Shown: in pieces, positions 36,187-44,375 of the stretch
Numbering within the stretch: position 1 is the first letter of the stretch
How the letters are laid out: each line of letters opens with the position of its first letter
Source: Altericroceibacterium spongiae
GTDB taxonomy: Bacteria > Pseudomonadota > Alphaproteobacteria > Sphingomonadales > Sphingomonadaceae
DNA length: 64,000 nt
Assembly: GCF_003610805.1 (NCBI RefSeq)
Contig: NZ_RAPF01000002.1
Coordinates: forward strand, 434,001-498,000
Direction: 5' to 3'
Notes under the pieces: model-generated
Databases searched by the model: none
Told to the model about the DNA's origin: nothing
The model's input: the letters and a program-made list of their open reading frames with translations, nothing else
Made by a program: the position numbers and the translations under genes

Positions 36187-37044
36187 TTATGTCCCGAGCG
36201 CTTCGGCAATGGTTTTGCTGATCGGCGTGGTCGGGCGGCCGATCAGTTTGCTCAGCGTATGACTGTCATTGAACAGCGCATCCTTGCTGGTGCTGTAATT
36301 CGAATTGGCGACCACGCGGGCCACAAAATCGGGCAGGCCTGCCTGAATGAGCGACTGGGTGAAGTCCTCCTCGCTCATATCGACATATTTCACGTCCTTG
36401 CCCGACTGGCGGGAGACTTCGGCGGCGAAATCGTCCATCGTCCAGGCTTCGTCACCGGCCAGTTCGTAGATATCGCCGCCTTTGCCTTCGACCAGCACGG
36501 CGGCCGCACCCGCGGCATAATCGGCGCGCGAAGCCGAAGAGATCCGGCCCTTGCCGGCCGCACCGGCAATTTCACCGGCTTCGACCTGTGGCGCCAGCGT
36601 GCCGACATAATTTTCATTATACCAGCCATTGCGTAGCAGATCGTATGTCAGCCCGCTCTCGCTCAGCAGTTCTTCGGTCGCGCGGTGTTCTTCGCCCAGT
36701 TTAATCGGTGTGTTCGGGGCATCGAGAATCGAGGTATAGGCCATATAGCCGACCCCGGCATCCCGGGCCGCCTCGATCACCGCCCGATGCTGGCGCGGGC
36801 GTTCGCCCAGCGCATTGCCCGAAATCAGCAAGAGACGATCCACACCGGTAAAAGCCGGTTTCAGAGTCTCGGGCTTGTCGTAATCGGCAGCGCGCACATC
36901 CACCCCTTTGGCAGCGTAATCGGCCAGTTTGGCCGGATCGCGGGCAAAGGCGACGATATCGCTCGCCGCCACTTTCTCCAGCAGGGAATCGAGCACGAAA
37001 TGGCCGAGATGGCCGGTGGCACCGGTAACGCCATAAGTCGTCAT
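36187..37044 (-). CDS. NmrA-like / QorB-type NAD(P)H-binding oxidoreductase
   Basis: A 285-residue atypical short-chain dehydrogenase. The nucleotide-binding motif is YGVTGATGHLGHFVLDSLL. The family segments VDRLLLISGNALGERPRQHRAVIEAARDAGV and YELAGDEAWTMDDFAAEVS match NmrA/QorB-like quinone or aldehyde reductases. It lacks the classical YxxxK active site. It lies between the LigW-like gene and an MFS gene in a presumed six-gene minus-strand operon. A role in reducing an aromatic aldehyde or quinone is possible but unproven. Confidence 0.82.
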   Translation of the reverse strand: MTTYGVTGATGHLGHFVLDSLLEKVAASDIVAFARDPAKLADYAAKGVDVRAADYDKPETLKPAFTGVDRLLLISGNALGERPRQHRAVIEAARDAGVGYMAYTSILDAPNTPIKLGEEHRATEELLSESGLTYDLLRNGWYNENYVGTLAPQVEAGEIAGAAGKGRISSASRADYAAGAAAVLVEGKGGDIYELAGDEAWTMDDFAAEVSRQSGKDVKYVDMSEEDFTQSLIQAGLPDFVARVVANSNYSTSKDALFNDSHTLSKLIGRPTTPISKTIAEALGT

Positions 37045-37107
37045 AAGTCTCTCCTCATTTCCTCCCTCATGGGGCGCGCTCCGGCTGTGTGCAAGAGCGC
37101 GCGGCGC

Positions 37108-38190
37108 TTACAGTTTGAACCAGCGCTCGGCATTGGTCTGCATCAGCTTCTTCTTCTGGCTGTCAGGGATGTCGAGATTATCCATGATGCGCACTTCATC
37201 GGCGACATATTCATAAGGATAATCCATCGCATACATCACCCGGTCCTCACCCATGACCTCGATCATCAGCTTGATCGCCGGTTCGAAAGGCAGGCCGCTG
37301 GTGGTACCGAGCATGTTGTTGCGCATATAGTGAAACAGGTCATGCTTCAGCGGCTTCATTCGTTCATAGCGGTTGGAGCGCACACCGGCCTGATGCATGT
37401 AATTGGTGCGATAGAGCCAGTAGGGCAGTGCTTCGCAGCCGTGACCGGCCATGATCTGCAGGCTCGGATATTTGTCGAAAATGCCGACCGTCAGCAGGCG
37501 CAGCAGATGATAGCTCGTTTCTACACCGAAGCCGAATACCGCGCCGTCCAGTCCGGTCTCGACCATATCGCCGATCAGCTTGTCGGGCGGCCCTTGCGGG
37601 TGGATATAAAGCGGCAGGTCGTTTTCGACGCAGGCCTTCACGATCGGATCGAACTGCGCCTCATCCAGATAATGCCCCTGCGTATGGCTGTTCACCATCA
37701 CCGCATGGAAGCCCAGTTCCTCCTTGCCGCGGCGGATTTCTTCGGCTGACCATTCCGGGTCCTGCGGAACCACGGCCACCGTTCCGTAAAAGCGATCGGG
37801 ATGGGCTTCGCAGCGTTCCTTCAGATAGTCATTGGCGCGCCGCACCATGCCTTTGGCCTGCTCGACATCGAAAAGCGGCTGCACACCGGGCGAAGTGAGC
37901 GAGAGAACCGCTTTGTCGATTCCCGTCCGGTCCATATCGGCCAGCCGCTTGGTATCGAGATCGTACAGGCTCTCCATGATCCATTGCGCGCGTTCGGACG
38001 GGCTGACCGCATAGAAGCCCCACAGGCTTTCGGTTCCCTTATCGGCCTTGCCGTCTTTCACGAGCTGCATGATCGCCTCGATCTGCTCGCGTGTGGCGAA
38101 AGCTTCTTCGGTGGCGATGCGCAGATAGCCGCGTCCGCCTCCGGTTTGCAGTTCGCCCCCGGTTTTCGTTTGGTTTGTCATTGCCGGCAT
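37108..38190 (-). CDS. Amidohydrolase-family decarboxylase, LigW (5-carboxyvanillate decarboxylase)-like
   Basis: A 360-residue member of the ACMSD/LigW branch of the amidohydrolases, which do metal-dependent non-oxidative decarboxylation of aromatic acids. The N-terminus (GYLRIATEEAFATRE), SLWGFYAVSPSERA, LTSPGVQPL, NSHTQGHYLDE and MHQAGVRSNRYERMKPLK closely follow the SYK-6 5-carboxyvanillate decarboxylase as I remember it. Candidate metal ligands are E28/E29, H169 (NSHTQG) and D323 (YAMDYPY), with catalytic H250. One oddity is GHGCEALPYW where I would expect GHMGEALPYW. ATG 38190 is used; ATG 38181 is possible. Confidence 0.85.
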   Translation of the reverse strand: MPAMTNQTKTGGELQTGGGRGYLRIATEEAFATREQIEAIMQLVKDGKADKGTESLWGFYAVSPSERAQWIMESLYDLDTKRLADMDRTGIDKAVLSLTSPGVQPLFDVEQAKGMVRRANDYLKERCEAHPDRFYGTVAVVPQDPEWSAEEIRRGKEELGFHAVMVNSHTQGHYLDEAQFDPIVKACVENDLPLYIHPQGPPDKLIGDMVETGLDGAVFGFGVETSYHLLRLLTVGIFDKYPSLQIMAGHGCEALPYWLYRTNYMHQAGVRSNRYERMKPLKHDLFHYMRNNMLGTTSGLPFEPAIKLMIEVMGEDRVMYAMDYPYEYVADEVRIMDNLDIPDSQKKKLMQTNAERWFKL

Positions 38191-38288
38191 CCTCTCCTGT
38201 CTGTGTGTTGTCTGTTAAACGCCCGGCCGCGCCGCTTATGGCCCCGCCAGGCGTCTTTCTGGCCCCGTTCGGTGCCTGTCTGGCCCTC

Positions 38289-39719
38289 TTATCCTTCGTG
38301 CACTGCCTTGGTGACGAGGCAGGCGCGCACACCTTCGGGGCCATCCTCGCTGCCATGGCCGGACCATTTCACCCCGCCGAAAGGCGAGTCCGATCCACCG
38401 ATCATGTGGCTGTTAATCCCCACCATGCCGGCCTCGATCTGGTCAGCAAGTCTTTGTTGACGCTTGTAATTTTCGGTCCAGGCATAAGCGGCCAGCCCGA
38501 AGGGCAAGCGATTGGCTTCGGCGATCATATCCTCTTCCGATGCAAAAGGATTGATGAGCGCCACCGGCCCGAAGGGTTCTTCATTCATAATATCTGCGTC
38601 CAGAGGGATTTCCGACAGAACGGTGGGCGAATAGAAAAATCCTTGATTTCCAATACGTTCACCACCCGTATGCAGCGTCGCACCCTTCTCTTTGGCATTG
38701 CCGATAAGTGCATCCATTGCTTCTGGCCGACGGGGATTTGCCATCGGACCCATCTGCGTTTCAGCTTCCAGACCATTGCCGATTTTCAGCGCCTTCGCTC
38801 GCTCGACAAAGCCGTCGCGGAATTTTTCAAAGACATTTTCCTGCACGATAAAACGGGTCGGAGAAACGCAGACTTGCCCGCAATTCCGGTACTTTCCGGC
38901 TACTGCCGTATCCAGCACCCGGTCCACATCCACGTCATCGAACACCAGCACCGGGCCATGCCCGCCCAGTTCCATGGTGGTACGCTGCATATTCTCCGTG
39001 GCGAGCCGCGCGAGATGCTTGCCCACCACTGTCGATCCGGTGAAGGACAATTTGCGAATGATGGGCGAACCCAGCAGGTGCCGGCTCACCTCGTCGGGAA
39101 CACCGAAAACCGCCTGAGCCACTTCTTTGGGCAATCCTGCATCGAGCAGGCATTGCAGCACACCCAGTGCGGAAGCCGGGGTTTCTTCAGCGGATTTGAG
39201 GATAACCGAACAGCCCGCTGCAATAGGTGCGCCCAGCTTTCGCCCCGGATTGCCGAGCGGGAAGTTCCACGGAGCGAAAGCGGCAACAGGGCCTACAGGC
39301 TCATGACGGACCGTGGAGCGCATCCCCTCAGGGCGCACCAGTTCCCGGCCGTAGAGGCGGAAAACTTCGCCGGCATAGAAATTGAACAGGCCGACATTCA
39401 TCATCACTTCGATGCGCGCTTCAGCGAGCGGTTTACCCTGTTCCATGGTCGCGACGCGGGCAAGATCTTCCTTGCGTTCCAGCATCAGCCGGGCAGCGCC
39501 CTGCAAGACATGAGCCCTTTCCTGAGGTGTGGATTTGCGCCAGATTCTGAAGCCCTTTTCCGCGACTTCCAGAGCCCGGTCGAGATCAGCGGCATCGGCC
39601 ATTGGGAGCGCGCCTATCGTCTCTCCGGTAGCCGGATTGACGACGTCAAAATTGCGCCGGTCACCACCTGACACTTTTTCGCCATCGATCATCATGTAGA
39701 GGGCGGGATAGTTGCTCAT
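38289..39719 (-). CDS. NAD(P)-dependent aldehyde dehydrogenase
   Basis: A 476-residue aldehyde dehydrogenase of the succinate-semialdehyde/GabD-like branch. The catalytic Cys is in NCGQVCVSPTRF, the general-base Glu in MELGGHGPVLV, and the NAD-binding/oxyanion segment is AFAPWNFPL. ATG 39719 is chosen because GGAG lies 9 nt upstream; the frame runs on to 39797. It sits 98 bp upstream of the LigW-like gene. In beta-5 dimer catabolism a 5-formyl group must be oxidised to a 5-carboxyl before LigW can act, so this enzyme is a natural candidate (inference). Confidence 0.88.
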   Translation of the reverse strand: MSNYPALYMMIDGEKVSGGDRRNFDVVNPATGETIGALPMADAADLDRALEVAEKGFRIWRKSTPQERAHVLQGAARLMLERKEDLARVATMEQGKPLAEARIEVMMNVGLFNFYAGEVFRLYGRELVRPEGMRSTVRHEPVGPVAAFAPWNFPLGNPGRKLGAPIAAGCSVILKSAEETPASALGVLQCLLDAGLPKEVAQAVFGVPDEVSRHLLGSPIIRKLSFTGSTVVGKHLARLATENMQRTTMELGGHGPVLVFDDVDVDRVLDTAVAGKYRNCGQVCVSPTRFIVQENVFEKFRDGFVERAKALKIGNGLEAETQMGPMANPRRPEAMDALIGNAKEKGATLHTGGERIGNQGFFYSPTVLSEIPLDADIMNEEPFGPVALINPFASEEDMIAEANRLPFGLAAYAWTENYKRQQRLADQIEAGMVGINSHMIGGSDSPFGGVKWSGHGSEDGPEGVRACLVTKAVHEG

Positions 39720-39810
39720 TTGCATTTTCTCCTTCGCACCGGTGCCTGGCCGATGCTGTTTATTGTTGTCACGCCGTATCCCGCCTGACCGGGCCACGGC
39801 GCATTACGGG

Positions 39811-41232
39811 TTAAAGGCCTTGCGCTTCAAGATATTCGACTTCCCTGCGATACGGCTTGATGCCGCGATACATGAAGAAAGTCGCTGCCGGCATGAAGAT
39901 CGCAGCGGTAATCAGAATGGCTTCCCACAAAGCGCCGGTGGCACCGGGAAGATGGTTTATGATGTCGGAAACGAAGCCGATCACGAAGCTGCCCATGGCC
40001 CCGAAAAAGGTGAACATGAACAGGTAAACCGCCGTAACCTGACCGCGCATCTCATTGGGCGCGATCCGCTGGATTGCGGCATTCTGCGGGACGGCACCGG
40101 CCAGACCGAACATGGCCGCCACGGCCATGCAGCCGAGCGCGAGTTCCGCTGTCGGCATGAGAGGGGCGGCAATCGAGACGATCGTCGTGCCGGTGAAAAG
40201 AATGGCGGCAGCCCGAATATTCGCATCCTTGTGGCGTTTGCTCAGCCAGGTGACGAAAGTACCGCCAAAGGCTATACCGAGGAGCATGGCAGCCAGCAGC
40301 ATCGGTGCGAGAATATTGCCGATTTCGGCTTCGCTCCAGCCATAAGTGCGCAGGATGAATGGCACCCGCCATGCGCTGATTCCCTGACTTTCCACTGCGG
40401 ACAAGGCCAGTGCAATGAACAGCGGGTAATAGGCTTTGCCACGCATATTGATCGCGCGGATCGCGTCAATACCGGTGAAAGAGAGAATCTTACGCCCAAG
40501 AGAGGCATCTTCCGGCACGATCTGTTCGGCATTGGGCTTCGTACGGCGGGGCGGTTCCGGGACCAGCATGAACAATATTGCGATGACAAGCCCCGGCGCG
40601 CCGATCATGAGGAGGATATATTGCCAGTTGAAGATGGTAAGACCGAGAAAGACGCTCGTTTCGGGCCATGTTGCCGTCCAGCCGATGAGCTGACCTCCAC
40701 CCCATGTGCCGACTGTCTGACCAAGGATGAAACCAAGCTGCATCAGCGCGAAGACCAATGGAATGCGTAAGGGACGGAAATAGTCGGCCAGCATGGAATA
40801 GGAGCCCGGCCCATGGGCGGATCCACTGGCACCGACAAACAGGCGTGTGCCGATAAATTGCACGAAATTCTGCGCAAGACCACCAAGAGCGGTAATCGTT
40901 CCAATTACAGCGATGCCTCCACCGAGCACATATTTACGCGGGAAAATGTCTACCAGACGGGCAAGGGGGATGCCGACAAAGACATAGGCCAGAACCGTCG
41001 CCGGGCCCAGCAGGAAGCCAAGCGCAGTATCGCTGAGGCCGAAGCTCACCTTGATTCGTTCTGCCAGCATCGCAAAAACGGTCTGATCGAAGAATGACAG
41101 GAAGGTCGCAAATACGATTACAAAGAGGGCGAAGAAGCCGGCCTTTTCCGAAGGCCACGGCATAGCATCCTTAGCTCCTTGTTTTTCTTCCGTTTCGGAA
41201 CTCACCTGTGGTGTGCTTGGCGCTATCGCCAT
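39811..41232 (-). CDS. MFS transporter
   Basis: A 473-residue 12-helix transporter starting at ATG 41232, with GAGAGGA about 8 nt upstream; the longer frame to 41457 overlaps the divergent gene and is rejected. The first helix holds FATFLSFFDQTVFAMLAERI, loop 2-3 has PLARLVDIFPRKYVLG, and GTRLFVGASGSAHGPGSYSML is helix 4-5. It resembles the spinster-like transporter at 34440-36074 in layout. It heads a minus-strand series (MFS, ALDH, LigW-like, NmrA-like, MFS, ThDP enzyme) and is divergent from the SDR operon. Confidence 0.85.
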   Translation of the reverse strand: MAIAPSTPQVSSETEEKQGAKDAMPWPSEKAGFFALFVIVFATFLSFFDQTVFAMLAERIKVSFGLSDTALGFLLGPATVLAYVFVGIPLARLVDIFPRKYVLGGGIAVIGTITALGGLAQNFVQFIGTRLFVGASGSAHGPGSYSMLADYFRPLRIPLVFALMQLGFILGQTVGTWGGGQLIGWTATWPETSVFLGLTIFNWQYILLMIGAPGLVIAILFMLVPEPPRRTKPNAEQIVPEDASLGRKILSFTGIDAIRAINMRGKAYYPLFIALALSAVESQGISAWRVPFILRTYGWSEAEIGNILAPMLLAAMLLGIAFGGTFVTWLSKRHKDANIRAAAILFTGTTIVSIAAPLMPTAELALGCMAVAAMFGLAGAVPQNAAIQRIAPNEMRGQVTAVYLFMFTFFGAMGSFVIGFVSDIINHLPGATGALWEAILITAAIFMPAATFFMYRGIKPYRREVEYLEAQGL

Positions 41233-41296
41233 GTCCGCAATCCTCTCCAAATTCGGCTTCTCTTTTCGGAAGCCTTTGTGATTCCTCTTGGCCAAA

Positions 41297-41315
41297 TTGT
41301 ATGTGGTGAATACAA
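41297..41315 (+). promoter_or_regulatory. Candidate MarR operator between the MFS gene and the SDR operon
   Basis: TTGTATGTGGTGAATACAA is a palindrome with 6-bp arms (TTGTAT / ATACAA) and a 7-bp spacer, in the 154-bp divergent intergenic region. It matches the site at 29037-29055 at 14 of 19 positions with the same spacing, and the preceding GCCAAWTTGT sequence is shared too. Confidence 0.55.
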
Positions 41316-41386
41316 AAAGGCGAAGCAAAAATTGATTAGGTCCGCAACCGGGCCTATGCACACCGGCATAAGGGAGAGTGAGAAAC

Positions 41387-42295
41387 ATGCAAGAACTGAA
41401 GGGCAAAACAGCCTTCATTACTGGCGGTGCCAGCGGAATTGGCCTTGGAATTGCCAAAGCTCTGCTTGGTGAAGGAATGAAAGTCGCAATTGCCGATATC
41501 CGGGATGACCATTTGGAAGAGGCCGTGGCCGAACTGAATGGTGGAGACGATGTCCTGCCACTGAAACTCGATGTTACCGATCGGGACGCCTATGCGAAGG
41601 CAGCGGATGAGGCCGAAGCCAAATTCGGCAAGATTCACATTCTCGTCAATAATGCCGGAGTTGCTGCTCTGGGGCCCGTTGAGCTGGCTTCCTACGGTGA
41701 CTGGGACTGGACGCTGGGAGTTAATCTGGGCGGGACGATCAATGGAATTGTGACTATTTTGCCGCGTATTCTTGCTCACGGGGAAGGCGGCCATATCGTT
41801 TCGACCGCTTCCATGTCGGGTATGATGCCTCATGGCGGCGCAGCGACCTATACGACAGGCAAAGCGGCCATTGTCGCTCTTATGGAAACTATGCGCAGTG
41901 AACTGGAAGGGCGCGGAGTTGTCTGTTCCGCTTTTTGTCCCGGTGCAGTTCAGTCTAATATTGCCGAAGCGGGTAAGACGCGACCGGAAAAATTTGCCGA
42001 TACCGGCTATGCACAGACTGATAAGGGTCGCCAGAGTGCCGGCGATTTCATGCATTTGTTCCAGACAAAAGAAGAAGTCGGTCAGCGTGTATTGCAGGGC
42101 ATTTTGAATGATGAATTGTTCATTCTTACGCATGCTGAATTTTATGAGGGCGTGAAGGATCGCGCTGAAGCGATGATTGCCTCTGTACCCAGGCATCTTC
42201 CGGAAAATCCGGAATATAAGGAGACTTTTTCCGTTCTGTTCCGCAATCCGGTCCATGCTGAAGAAAAGGCGCGGCAGGAAAAGCTGCACCCATGA
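41387..42295 (+). CDS. Short-chain dehydrogenase/reductase (SDR)
   Basis: A 302-residue classical SDR. The NAD(P) motif is TGGASGIGLGIA, the structural motif VNNAGVA, the catalytic Ser is in STASMSGM and the catalytic pair is YTTGK. ADIRDD after the second strand suggests NAD preference. ATG 41387 has GGGAGAG upstream. It overlaps the next gene by 4 bp and is a paralogue of the SDR at 42887-43807, sharing VAIADIR, DDWDW/GDWDW-VLGVNL and a long C-terminal extension. Oxidation of a benzylic or allylic lignin alcohol is the likely role. Confidence 0.9.
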   Translation: MQELKGKTAFITGGASGIGLGIAKALLGEGMKVAIADIRDDHLEEAVAELNGGDDVLPLKLDVTDRDAYAKAADEAEAKFGKIHILVNNAGVAALGPVELASYGDWDWTLGVNLGGTINGIVTILPRILAHGEGGHIVSTASMSGMMPHGGAATYTTGKAAIVALMETMRSELEGRGVVCSAFCPGAVQSNIAEAGKTRPEKFADTGYAQTDKGRQSAGDFMHLFQTKEEVGQRVLQGILNDELFILTHAEFYEGVKDRAEAMIASVPRHLPENPEYKETFSVLFRNPVHAEEKARQEKLHP

Positions 42296-42879
42296 GAGCG
42301 CTTTTTCATTTCGCTCTTACCACTCTGTTTCTTTCGGGAGTTTTTATCATGCCCGCTCATGCGGAAAAGCAGTCCTACACTGCTGCTTATGCACAGGATC
42401 GTGCTGAAATTGAAGATCTTATGGCGCGTTATCTGTTCGCGCTGGACTGGAACGATCTCGATACATTTATCGATATGTTCACTGAGGATGCCGAATTCGA
42501 ATATGCGCGCGGCACGGCTGTTGGGAAAGCGGATATTCTTGCAACGGTAACGGCTTTTAAGAAGGCAATTGGCGAACGCTACAAGGATGACGATGGCAAC
42601 CCGGCGATTTTGCGGCATGTTTTGGGACAGACCGCGATCAGGATCGAGGGAGATAAAGCCTGGACCCGTGCGTTCTGGTACGAAATGGCGAATAACGGGC
42701 CTGGAAAAACGCTCAAGATGGGCACGTTCGGCTTGTATGAAGATGAATTGGTGAAAGTTGATGGAGAATGGAAATTCTCCAAACGCCGCATCCTCAACGA
42801 ATTTCTGCCGGGTCGGGAATCTTCGACTGAAAATCCGGTTCTCGCAATGGATCGGGTAGCTGTAGAAGCGAGCAAATAA
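42292..42879 (+). CDS. Secreted SnoaL/NTF2-like protein, candidate cofactor-free lyase
   Basis: A 195-residue protein with a signal peptide (MRALFHFALTTLFLSGVFIMPAHA) and one SnoaL-like domain (DRAEIEDLMARYLFALDWNDLDTFIDMFTEDAEFEY ... WKFSKRRI). It overlaps the first SDR by 4 bp and precedes the second by 7 bp. NTF2-like proteins from Novosphingobium (LdpA and relatives) remove the gamma-carbon of lignin dimers as formaldehyde without a cofactor, giving stilbenes. The genomic setting makes a similar reaction possible here, but I cannot confirm active-site residues. A non-catalytic binding role is the alternative. Confidence 0.8.
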   Translation: MRALFHFALTTLFLSGVFIMPAHAEKQSYTAAYAQDRAEIEDLMARYLFALDWNDLDTFIDMFTEDAEFEYARGTAVGKADILATVTAFKKAIGERYKDDDGNPAILRHVLGQTAIRIEGDKAWTRAFWYEMANNGPGKTLKMGTFGLYEDELVKVDGEWKFSKRRILNEFLPGRESSTENPVLAMDRVAVEASK

Positions 42880-42886
42880 GGATAGG

Positions 42887-43807
42887 ATGATGAAGGATTT
42901 TTCGGGCCGCACGGCCTTTGTGACCGGCGGTGCCAACGGCGTTGGCTTGGGAATCGTCCGCAACCTTCTCAATGAAGGTGTGAAAGTGGCTATCGCCGAT
43001 ATCCGACAGGACGCCATTGATGAAGCGCTTGCCACACTCGACAATCGTGAAGTGATGGGCGTTCAGCTCGACGTATCCGATCGTGCCAGCTTCAAGGAAG
43101 CGGCCGACAGGGTGGAGGCAGAATTTGGGCCAGTCTCACTGGTCTTCAACAATGCTGGCATCAATCTATTTCAGACAATTGAAGACAGTTCCTATGATGA
43201 TTGGGACTGGGTGCTTGGTGTCAATCTTGATGGTGTTATCAATGGTGTGATGACTTTTGCGCCGCGTATGAAAGAGCGGGCGCTGTCTGGTGAAGTGCAT
43301 GGCGGTCAGATCGTCAACACGGCTTCTATGGCGGCTTTTATCGCCGGGCCGATTCCGGGTATCTACAATACAGCTAAATTCGCAGTGCGTGGATTATCCT
43401 ATTCGCTGCGCTATTCGATGGCGGAATATGGCATTGGCGTATCGATGGTCTGTCCTGGCCTGGTCAAAAGCCACATCTATGCCAGTGATGAAATACGCCC
43501 CGATGCGCTCAAAGGAGAAATGCAGCCTGTCAATGAAAATGCGGTGCAGCAGCTTGCAGGGGTCCATGAATTCGGCATGGAACCGGATGTGATTGGGGAA
43601 CGTATTCTGGAAGGTATTCGCAACAACCAAATGCACATTTTCCCGCATCCTGAACATAAGGATGAGGTCCGGGAGCTGGGAGAAGAAGTGCTGGAGGATT
43701 TCCGCGATTATCCGCAGGATCCCGGCTACGAACAGCGCATCGGTTTCGAAAATATGCGTCGTGAACGTTTTGCTGAAACACGCCGCAAGGCACGTGAACT
43801 GAAATAG
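42887..43807 (+). CDS. Short-chain dehydrogenase/reductase (SDR), paralogue
   Basis: A 306-residue classical SDR: TGGANGVGLGIV (cofactor), FNNAGINL, STASMAAF-type Ser region (NTASMAAF) and YNTAK active site. It has the same length and overall motifs as the SDR at 41387-42295, so the pair arose by duplication around the NTF2-like gene. The active-site loop differs (FIAGPIPGIYNTAK against MMPHGGAATYTTGK), which may mean different substrates or enantiomers. It is the last gene before a strong hairpin. Confidence 0.9.
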   Translation: MMKDFSGRTAFVTGGANGVGLGIVRNLLNEGVKVAIADIRQDAIDEALATLDNREVMGVQLDVSDRASFKEAADRVEAEFGPVSLVFNNAGINLFQTIEDSSYDDWDWVLGVNLDGVINGVMTFAPRMKERALSGEVHGGQIVNTASMAAFIAGPIPGIYNTAKFAVRGLSYSLRYSMAEYGIGVSMVCPGLVKSHIYASDEIRPDALKGEMQPVNENAVQQLAGVHEFGMEPDVIGERILEGIRNNQMHIFPHPEHKDEVRELGEEVLEDFRDYPQDPGYEQRIGFENMRRERFAETRRKARELK

Positions 43808-43820
43808 AGCTGGATGGTTT

Positions 43821-43855
43821 CGTAAAGGTCGGTGCTTCGTGCACCGGCCTTTACG
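43821..43855 (+). terminator. Hairpin after the SDR/NTF2-like operon
   Basis: CGTAAAGG-T-CGGTGC pairs with GCACCG-G-CCTTTACG (15-bp stem with one G-T pair, 5-nt loop), 14 bp past the SDR stop. There is no T-run, so termination efficiency is uncertain. Confidence 0.6.
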
Positions 43856-43943
43856 AATGCCCTGCGTAAGGAAATGTCTGGAAGTCAGTAATGAGCCAGT
43901 GATTGTTCACGACGCGCTCACCTGTTGGTGCTAGAGCTGCGGC

Positions 43944-44318
43944 ATGATGAGACACTTTATCGCTCTTGGGATTTCGGCCTTTGCATTTGTCGCTTTGCCA
44001 GCAGCCGCACAGGGAAGTGATCCGGCGAGCAAACTCACGGCAGAGCATGAAACCATACTGCGTTGCTCTGCGGCTTTCGCGATGGTGGCCGGGCAGCAGG
44101 ACGAAGGCAATGCCGAGGCTAACAAATATCCGCCTATGGACGAACGCGGACGGGAATATTTTGTGCAGGGCATGGCCCAGATCATGGATGATACCGGGAT
44201 GGATCGAACGGCCATTATCGAACAATTGCGGACCCAGTTGATCGATCTTGCGCAGCCGGGCAAGCTTGATGAAGCAATGCCGCCCTGCCTCCTGTCGCTG
44301 GAAAGCTCAGATCTATAA
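43944..44318 (+). CDS. Small periplasmic protein of unknown function
   Basis: A 124-residue product with a signal peptide (MMRHFIALGISAFAFVALPAAAQG) that I do not recognise. The mature part has two cysteines (ILRCSAAF and MPPCLLSL) that could form a disulfide, and is otherwise helical and acidic (MDERGREYFVQGMAQIMDDTGMDRTAIIEQL). It lies upstream of fzlA on the same strand with a 57-bp gap. The N-terminal Met could be 43944 or 43947. Confidence 0.72.
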   Translation: MMRHFIALGISAFAFVALPAAAQGSDPASKLTAEHETILRCSAAFAMVAGQQDEGNAEANKYPPMDERGREYFVQGMAQIMDDTGMDRTAIIEQLRTQLIDLAQPGKLDEAMPPCLLSLESSDL

Positions 44319-44375
44319 ATTGCTATGTAAGGCAGGAGTGGACGCCGCTCCTGCCTTGCGGCAATACATTGAACC

